A stretch of 64,000 nt of DNA from [Eubacterium] cellulosolvens LD2006. Lineage in GTDB: Bacteria > Bacillota > Clostridia > Lachnospirales > Lachnospiraceae. Where the stretch lies: the NCBI RefSeq assembly GCF_000621585.1, contig NZ_KK211309.1, forward strand, positions 147,128 through 211,127, in the 5' to 3' direction. Positions 58,727 through 64,000 of this stretch are shown here, in pieces. The notes beneath the pieces are model-generated. The model saw only the letters and a program-made list of their open reading frames with translations, did no database searches and was not told the origin of the DNA. Within the stretch, counting starts at the first letter, position 1; every line of letters starts with the position of its first letter. The position numbers and the translations under genes were made by a program.

Positions 58727-60466
58727 ATGCAGTATAGTTTGACGACAGTAATCTGGGTATTGATCGGAGCCGCGCTTGTGTATTTCATGCAGGCGGGATT
58801 CGCGTTATGTGAGGCGGGACTTACGAGGGCGAAGAATACCGGTAATATCCTGATGAAGAACCTGATGGATTTCAGTATCGGAACCCCGTGTTTCTGGCTG
58901 GTTGGTTTCGGTTTGATGTTTAACGGAACAGGAGCGATTCTCGGACAGTTTGATCCGCTGATTCTCGGACAGTATACCGAGGCAAACAGTGTGGTTCCGC
59001 AGACAATGCCACTCTGGTGCTACGTAATTTTCCAGACAGTATTCTGCGCGACAGCAGCGACAATCGTTTCCGGATCCATGGCAGAGCGTACAAACTTCAG
59101 TGCGTACTGCGCATACTCCGCAGTAATCTCACTTCTGGTTTATCCGGTATCCGGACACTGGATCTGGGGCGGCGGCTGGCTCTACCAGATGGGCTTCCAT
59201 GATTTTGCCGGAAGTACCTGCGTACATATGGTCGGCGGTGTCATCGCCTGTCTCGGCGCAGCAATTCTCGGACCGCGTATCGGAAAATACGACAAGAACG
59301 GGAAAGCAAGAGCGATTCCGGGGCACAGCCTCACAGCTTGTGCCCTCGGTGTGTTCATCCTCTGGTTCTGCTGGTTCGGATTCAACGGCGCTTCCACGGT
59401 AGCGATGGATACAGCAGACGCGGCTATCACGGCAAGTACAGCTTTCATGACAACAAACCTTGCCGCGGCTGTGGCAACGGTTGTGGCAATGATCATCACC
59501 TGGTTCCGCTATGGTAAACCGGATGTTTCCATGACATTCAACGCATCTCTGGCAGGTCTGGTTGCAGTTACAGCTCCTTCCGACTGTATCACTCCGATCG
59601 GAGCATTCTTCGTCGGACTGGTTGCAGGTATCATTGTAGTCTTCAGTGTAGAGTTCTTTGATAACGTGGCAAAAATCGACGATCCGGTCGGCGCGGTTTC
59701 CGTTCACATGGTAAACGGTATCTGGGGTACACTTTCCGTAGGTCTCTTCTCCACAGGAGCTGACGGCGTTGGAAAGGGCCTCTTCTACGGCGGCGGTTTC
59801 AGACAGCTTGGCGTTCAGGCTCTCGGCGTAGTCAGTGTAGCGGCTTACGTTCTTGTAGTTATGTTCATCGCCTTCAAGGTGATTGATAAAGTGATCGGCC
59901 TTCGTGTTCCGGCACAGGTTGAGATCGACGGTCTTGATATTCATGAGCACGGTCTTACTTCCGCATACTCCGGATTCGCCATCACAGATGTCACGGATAT
60001 GGGAATGGACGCAAACGAGAACACCGATCTCGGCGAGGATGAGTATGAGAAAGCATCCGAGGCTCAGGTCAATGCAGCAGTCAAGGTTGCAAGAGCTCCG
60101 CTTCCGGATACAGGAATTTTCAAGGTAACGATCATCTGCCGTCTGTCCAAGTTCGATACACTGAAGAAAGCGCTGAACGCCCTCGGTGTAACGGGAATGA
60201 CAATGACACAGGTTATGGGATCCGGTATCCAGAGAGGATCTTCTCAGAAATACCGTGGTGTTGAGGTGGATTCCACCCTTCTTCCGAAAGTAAAATGCGA
60301 GGTTATCGTCGGAAGAATTCCTGTAAACGATGTCATCGAGACCGCGAAGAAAGCACTGTACTCCGGTCATATCGGGGACGGAAAGATCTTCGTATACGCT
60401 GTAGACCGTGTTGTTAAAGTGCGTACAGGCGAAGAGGATCTCGATGCTCTTGCGGATGTAGAGTAA
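58727..60466 (+). CDS. amt: Ammonium transporter with fused PII domain
   Basis: Amt channel and its own PII regulator in one chain. 579 residues from the ATG at 58727, eight bases behind GAGGAGG (the ATG at 58721 is too close). Residues ~1-400 form an 11-TM Amt: FMQAGFALCEAGLTRAKN, ERTNFSAYC, DFAGSTCVHMVGGVIACLGA and FGFNGAST, with conserved pore His in HMVGG and VSVHMVNGIWG. An acidic linker (~405-460) follows, then a full GlnB/GlnK fold (~465-570): FKVTIICRLSKFDTLKKALN, T-loop SSQKYRGVEVDSTLLPKVK (Tyr kept) and B-loop SGHIGDGKIFVYAV. The PII part would plug its own or neighbouring pores according to ATP and 2-oxoglutarate. Confidence 0.93.
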   Translation: MQYSLTTVIWVLIGAALVYFMQAGFALCEAGLTRAKNTGNILMKNLMDFSIGTPCFWLVGFGLMFNGTGAILGQFDPLILGQYTEANSVVPQTMPLWCYVIFQTVFCATAATIVSGSMAERTNFSAYCAYSAVISLLVYPVSGHWIWGGGWLYQMGFHDFAGSTCVHMVGGVIACLGAAILGPRIGKYDKNGKARAIPGHSLTACALGVFILWFCWFGFNGASTVAMDTADAAITASTAFMTTNLAAAVATVVAMIITWFRYGKPDVSMTFNASLAGLVAVTAPSDCITPIGAFFVGLVAGIIVVFSVEFFDNVAKIDDPVGAVSVHMVNGIWGTLSVGLFSTGADGVGKGLFYGGGFRQLGVQALGVVSVAAYVLVVMFIAFKVIDKVIGLRVPAQVEIDGLDIHEHGLTSAYSGFAITDVTDMGMDANENTDLGEDEYEKASEAQVNAAVKVARAPLPDTGIFKVTIICRLSKFDTLKKALNALGVTGMTMTQVMGSGIQRGSSQKYRGVEVDSTLLPKVKCEVIVGRIPVNDVIETAKKALYSGHIGDGKIFVYAVDRVVKVRTGEEDLDALADVE

Positions 60467-60586
60467 GAGAAACAGGAGGCGCCTGCGGATGCAGCGTAAG
60501 AGAATTTGCATGTGTCTGCGAATGCAGCGCAGGAATTGAAAATCTTCTCCGGAAGAGAAAAATGTAGAAATTTAACCGGGAAAAAG

Positions 60587-60654
60587 GCTGCCGCGCCTTG
60601 CTTTGGATGAATGAGAGTGGTGTTCATCCGTGCAGGGCGCGGCAGCTGTTTTTG
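60587..60654 (+). terminator. Terminator of amt
   Basis: GCTGCCGCGCC pairs with GGCGCGGCAGC with an inner GGATGAA/TTCATCC stem, then TGTTTTT. It has an A-run on the other side, so it may be bidirectional. A family A copy starts at its last base. Confidence 0.88.
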
Positions 60655-60710
60655 GCTCATAGGAAATTACTCTGCATTCCCTTTGAGCCAAAATGCCCCG
60701 CGGGATTGGA
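60654..60710 (+). repeat. Family A repeat, first-hairpin fragment
   Basis: GGCTCATAGG..CCCTTTGAGCC, then AAAATGCCCCGCGGGAT; decayed afterwards. 60711-60826 is AT-rich with no gene. Confidence 0.7.
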
Positions 60711-60826
60711 GATTTTGTATTTTTACAGAAAATTTGCTATTTGCCGTTCGCTCTGTATTGCATGTTATCATGTTTGAATTTATAATGAATTATTGTACAA
60801 TTAGCATCGAAATTTGAAAATTAGAT

Positions 60827-61741
60827 GTGAGAAAAATCGGGCGGTTGATAGATATGTTGAATGAGGTTTTATACTGCTTAAAAACCGGAGATCGAAAGAA
60901 ACTGAAGAACTGTTTTAAGAGTCTGCTGCCGGACAGATTTGTCAGCAATACTGTGTTTAAGAAGCACCACGGGCGCAGGATCAATGTTCAGAATCCGACC
61001 CTGCTGGATGAGAAACTTCTTATATTAAAGGACGGGCTGTACAGGAACAACACACTGGTGACCAACTGTACCGATAAATATGAGGTTCGGGAATACATCC
61101 GGGCGAAGGGCTACGGGGACGCGCTGGTGCGACTGATCGGATGCTGTCGATCGACCGACGAGATTGACTGGGACGCCCTCCCGGACAAGTTTGTACTCAA
61201 GTGCAACCACGGCAGCGGCTACAACATTATTGTGACGGATAAGAAGACGACGGACCGTCAGAAAGCATTCCGGCAGCTACGGGCGTGGATGAAACAGGAC
61301 TATGCGACGATCAGCGCGGAACATCATTATCACGACATTCCCCACAGAATACTGATTGAAGAATATATCCGGACGAAAGCCGGGAAATTCCCGGTCGACT
61401 ATAAGTTTTTCTGCAGCCGAGGCCGGGTGATCTGTATGCTCCTCGTGGCGGGGAGAGAGACAAAGAAGGTCCGTGTCTACGTGGATCAGGATTTCCGTGA
61501 TCTGCATCTTGTCGATGAGTACAAGGATGGAAATCTGGAGGCGTTGAAGCCGGCCTCTTTTGACCGGATGATTGAGATGGCAAAAAAACTGAGCGAGGAT
61601 TTTCCACTGGTCAGAGTCGACCTCTATGACCGGGACGGGGAGGTGCTGTTTGGCGAGCTCACTTTTACGCCGCACGGCTGCTGCCACGATTATCTGGACG
61701 AAAAAGCGCAGAAATGGATCGGCGACAGAGTTACACTGTGA
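60827..61741 (+). CDS. TupA-like ATP-grasp protein
   Basis: Soluble ATP-grasp enzyme, likely acting on a surface glycan or teichuronic-acid-type polymer (TupA family, formerly called a glycosyltransferase). 304 residues from the GTG at 60827; the ATG at 60854 (MLNEVLYCLKTGDRKK) is also possible. TDKYEVREYIRAKGYGDALV, then FVLKCNHGSGYNIIVTDKK (ATP loop), ILIEEYIRTKAGKFPVDYKF and RVDLYDRDGEVLFGELTFTP (metal ligands) give the family pattern. Followed after 38 bp by a flippase gene, which supports a role in polysaccharide assembly. Confidence 0.88.
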   Translation: MRKIGRLIDMLNEVLYCLKTGDRKKLKNCFKSLLPDRFVSNTVFKKHHGRRINVQNPTLLDEKLLILKDGLYRNNTLVTNCTDKYEVREYIRAKGYGDALVRLIGCCRSTDEIDWDALPDKFVLKCNHGSGYNIIVTDKKTTDRQKAFRQLRAWMKQDYATISAEHHYHDIPHRILIEEYIRTKAGKFPVDYKFFCSRGRVICMLLVAGRETKKVRVYVDQDFRDLHLVDEYKDGNLEALKPASFDRMIEMAKKLSEDFPLVRVDLYDRDGEVLFGELTFTPHGCCHDYLDEKAQKWIGDRVTL

Positions 61742-61779
61742 GCGGGGCGCCGGCATTTTTATCAGGGGTATTGTAGTTT

Positions 61780-63243
61780 ATGTCTAATATTAAGAAGAAT
61801 TTCGCGTATCAGCTCTTCTACCAGACGCTGATCTCGATTATTCCTTTTGTCACTTCTCCGTACATCTCGCGTGTGCTGGGGGCGGACGGCATGGGAGTGT
61901 ATTCCTATACATTTTCGGTAATAACGTATTTCAAGATTTTTGCGGCGCTCGGCATCGTGCAGTATGGAAACCGCGCGATTGCGAAGGCAAAAAATGATCA
62001 GAATCGGCTGAACAGGACGTTCACGAGTCTGTTCATACTCTCGACCATGTTGTCGCTCATCGTGACATCGGCCTACGGCCTGTACTGGGCGGTATTTGTG
62101 CATGACAATGCGCTGATCGCGCTGATTCAGGGAATCAACCTGGTGGCCGGTATCTTTGATATCAACTGGTTCTTCTTTGGAATGGAACAGTTCGAGATCA
62201 CAGTCACCAGAAACTCCATTCTGAAGATTCTTACGATGATCGCCGTGTTTGTTTTTGTCAAAGAGAAGTCGGATCTCTGGATTTACGTCTGCATCGTGGC
62301 GGTCGGAAATCTCGTGAGCACTTCGGCTGTCTGGTATTTCCTTCCGAGATTTGTGAAGTTCACGCGTGTTACGAAGAGGGAGATCTTTGCCCATCTGCGT
62401 CCGATGCTCGTCCTCTTCACGGCGGTGATCGCGGTGTCCGTCTTCAGTTATATGGATAAAATCATGATCGGAAGACTGAGCGAATACGCGGAGCTCGGAT
62501 ATTATGAAAATGCGTGGAAGATGATCGAGTTTCCGGTGGGCTTTATTACATCGCTTGGTACGGTTATGATGCCGAAGCTCTCGAATCTTGTCGCAAAAGG
62601 GGACAAAAAAGCCGTCGACCATTACATCTACCAGTCGATGCGTTTTTCCATGGTCTCGGCGTTTGCGGTCGCCTTCGGTATTGCGGGCATCGGAACGGAA
62701 TTCGCAGTTGTTTTCTGGGGGAAAAACTTTGCCAGAAGCGGGCTTCTGATGGTGATCATGTCGGCGGCGATCCTTCTCATGTCCTGGAACGGAGTGATTC
62801 GCTCCCAGTACATCATCCCGCACGAGAGAGATAAAATCTATGTGGCGGCGGTCTGGGCCGGAGCCGGTGTGAATTTTGCGGCAAACGCGCTGCTCATCCC
62901 GAAACACGGAGCGGCGGGAGCTGCAATCGGAACTGTACTGGCCTACCTGGCGGTGTGGTTCGTGCAGAATGTGAATGTGAGAGATTCGCTGTCTCTGGTC
63001 AGATACTTCCTTGAGAGCCTTCCGTACGCGGCGATCGGTCTGATCATGTATGCGGCGATCCGGGCGATCGGGCGCGTGATGGGGCCGACGATCCCGACAC
63101 TGTTTGCGGAGGTTGGCGCCGGAGCCCTGATCTACATCAGTTTGACGCTGGCTTACGCGAAACTCTTCGGAGATAACTTTGTACTCGGCAAAGTCCGTCA
63201 AACCGGGCAGATGATCGGGAAAAAACTCAGGCTGACAGCCTGA
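61780..63243 (+). CDS. Oligosaccharide flippase, Wzx/MATE-type
   Basis: Moves lipid-linked repeat units across the membrane. 487 residues with 12-14 membrane helices (e.g. LFYQTLISIIPFVTSPYISR, ITSLGTVMMPKLSNLVAKG with a conserved helix break, AVAFGIAGIGTEFAVVFWG, VWAGAGVNFAANALLIPKHG). Polysaccharide_synt family signatures include VLGADGMGVYSYTFSV and GLSEYAELGYYENAWKM-like segments. The SD is weak (GGGG 14 bases before the ATG at 61780). Together with the ATP-grasp gene it is a small glycan unit without other glycosyltransferases nearby. Confidence 0.92.
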   Translation: MSNIKKNFAYQLFYQTLISIIPFVTSPYISRVLGADGMGVYSYTFSVITYFKIFAALGIVQYGNRAIAKAKNDQNRLNRTFTSLFILSTMLSLIVTSAYGLYWAVFVHDNALIALIQGINLVAGIFDINWFFFGMEQFEITVTRNSILKILTMIAVFVFVKEKSDLWIYVCIVAVGNLVSTSAVWYFLPRFVKFTRVTKREIFAHLRPMLVLFTAVIAVSVFSYMDKIMIGRLSEYAELGYYENAWKMIEFPVGFITSLGTVMMPKLSNLVAKGDKKAVDHYIYQSMRFSMVSAFAVAFGIAGIGTEFAVVFWGKNFARSGLLMVIMSAAILLMSWNGVIRSQYIIPHERDKIYVAAVWAGAGVNFAANALLIPKHGAAGAAIGTVLAYLAVWFVQNVNVRDSLSLVRYFLESLPYAAIGLIMYAAIRAIGRVMGPTIPTLFAEVGAGALIYISLTLAYAKLFGDNFVLGKVRQTGQMIGKKLRLTA

Positions 63244-63295
63244 GTGGCAAATCACAGACAAAAAAACTTTCAGAAAAATTGGAAAGTCACACGAT

Positions 63296-63314
63296 ATGTT
63301 ATAACTGTGTGACC
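63296..63314 (+). repeat. Direct repeat of a 19-bp motif, copy 1
   Basis: ATGTTATAACTGTGTGACC, with the following AAACTTTGTTAGGAT and TGTCAAA also similar to the copy at 63778-63796. It lies just after the flippase gene. A promoter-linked activator site or a duplicated intergenic segment is possible. Confidence 0.6.
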
Positions 63315-63438
63315 AAACTTTGTTAGGATGAGCATGTCAAAGGGATACACAAAGAAATAAACAATGCCAAAGCAGTAACCAGTCTGCCGGCGTTCGTATC
63401 ACTTTAACAGGTTCATTCGAAAAAATAAAATGTTGAAG

Positions 63439-63472
63439 AAACACAGGAGACTCGTCACCTCCTGTGTTTTTT
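63439..63472 (+). terminator. Intrinsic terminator
   Basis: AAACACAGGAG / CTCCTGTGTTT (11 bp) with a 9-nt loop and TTTTTTCG. A family A copy begins immediately. Confidence 0.9.
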
Positions 63473-63580
63473 CGTGTTATGGAAATTCCTCCGGAATTTC
63501 CATAACACGAAAAGCTCTGCTTACATGCGCTGTTCGCAGAAGGGTAGACCGCTGACGCGGTTCTGCCCGTGCGGTACAGT
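63473..63580 (+). repeat. Family A repeat, variant copy
   Basis: First-hairpin arms CGTGTTATGG / CCATAACACG (63473-63510), then AAAGCTCTGCTTACATGCGC, and GACCGCTGACGCGGTTCTGC instead of the TTCGCGATT hairpin. The CCCCTCA hairpin is missing. Confidence 0.75.
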
Positions 63581-63777
63581 TCAGTATCCATATCATAACA
63601 TTTGGATTATTTTGTTTCAAAAGCCCGGTTTCATAGCGGAAAAGATAAAAATAATGACTAAAAACGATATGATAATTCTTCATAAATTGGGAGATGTGAC
63701 GGATGAAAAGGGCTGAAGAAGACGAAAATAGAAAATATGTTGATAAAAAACGAGAAAAAAGTACAATATCACGTCAA

Positions 63778-63796
63778 ATGTTATAACTGTGTGACC
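63778..63796 (+). repeat. Direct repeat of a 19-bp motif, copy 2
   Basis: ATGTTATAACTGTGTGACC, followed by GAACCTTGCTATTATACG and TGTCAAA. TATTAT at 63806 could be a -10 for the gene that begins at 63846. Confidence 0.6.
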
Positions 63797-63845
63797 GAAC
63801 CTTGCTATTATACGATTGTCAAATGAAACAGACGAAGAAGGTTAT

Positions 63846-64000
63846 ATGAAATGCTCTTGGAGAAGTGTGCAGGACGGATTTGTATCTGGGGGGATCAAAT
63901 TTACTAGCCAGGCAAAAGAGCATGGGGAAGTAACTAATCTTCAGGTAACTGTAGACAAAGCAAAAAAGAAACAAGCAACACGTAACTGTAGACAAAGCAA
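63846..64000 (+). CDS. Possible 5' end of a gene cut by the window edge
   Basis: Open from the ATG at 63846 to the end (about 51 residues, MKCSWRSVQDGFVSGG). GAAGAAGG lies six bases before. The sequence repeats a CTGTAGACAAAGCAA block (63951-63965 and 63986-64000), so it may instead be repetitive non-coding DNA. No family can be given from so short a piece. Confidence 0.3.
   Translation, partial: MKCSWRSVQDGFVSGGIKFTSQAKEHGEVTNLQVTVDKAKKKQATRNCRQS

Noticed and set aside
1..64000. CRISPR array, insertion sequence or transposase, integrase, rRNA operon, replication origin
   Set aside because: No regular direct repeats with spacers, no transposase or integrase genes, no rRNA and no DnaA-box cluster could be seen.

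Overview
The window is Gram-positive, Firmicutes-type DNA of about 50% G+C. It most resembles a fibre-degrading Lachnospiraceae (Clostridia) from gut or rumen. The reasons are secreted GH30 and GH43 xylan-degrading enzymes with CBM13 and CBM2 modules, a WXG100/EssC type VII secretion locus, YtrA-type GntR/ABC genes, strong SD sequences and many sigma-A-like promoters and intrinsic terminators. No species is claimed.

Layout: 1-1810 holds the end of a purine operon (purN, purD). 1811-2910 is a repeat-rich gap. 2911-5188 is a hypothetical gene overlapping cstA. 5189-7830 holds repeats, gene debris, tRNA-Met and tRNA-Val (minus strand) and a small membrane protein. 7830-12623 is a xylan module (GH30 endoxylanase, GH43 arabinofuranosidase). 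12970-18112 holds an rRNA methyltransferase, an AT-richer XRE/unknown/KilA-N island and an acyltransferase. 18253-27202 is a cell-surface and polysaccharide block (CpsB phosphatase, Wzz, BY-kinase, LCP ligase, class B sortase with a likely substrate, SGNH-like protein, CapD-type epimerase). 28458-42070 is a type VII secretion locus (EsaA-like, EsxA, EssA-like, EsaB, EssB, EssC) followed by a candidate effector and accessory genes. 42152-44400 is a GntR/ABC operon. 44676-46770 holds two paralogous lipoproteins. 46854-48374 (minus) is an HTH domain fused to UDP-glucose dehydrogenase. 48699-50480 is an unknown membrane protein. 50558-58344 is a polyamine operon (speA, speE, carboxyspermidine dehydrogenase and decarboxylase, aguA, aguB) behind a structured leader. 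58492-60466 is an Amt-PII fusion. 60827-63243 holds a TupA-type ATP-grasp protein and a Wzx flippase. The right edge is repeat-rich and ends in a possible truncated gene.

The most unusual content lies outside the proteins. (i) A family of structured intergenic repeats sits directly against the U-tracts of intrinsic terminators, and the first stem changes in a compensatory way between copies. (ii) A second repeat family also has a covarying stem. (iii) The polyamine operon leader reads promoter, three-way junction, possible antiterminator, terminator, second terminator, SD, which is the layout of a riboswitch or attenuator. (iv) The HTH-Ugd fusion has two matching 17-bp imperfect palindromes about ten helical turns apart around its own promoter. 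(v) A hairpin sequesters the SD and start of a gene in the KilA-N island.

All calls were made by eye from sequence and family knowledge. No database search or folding program was run.
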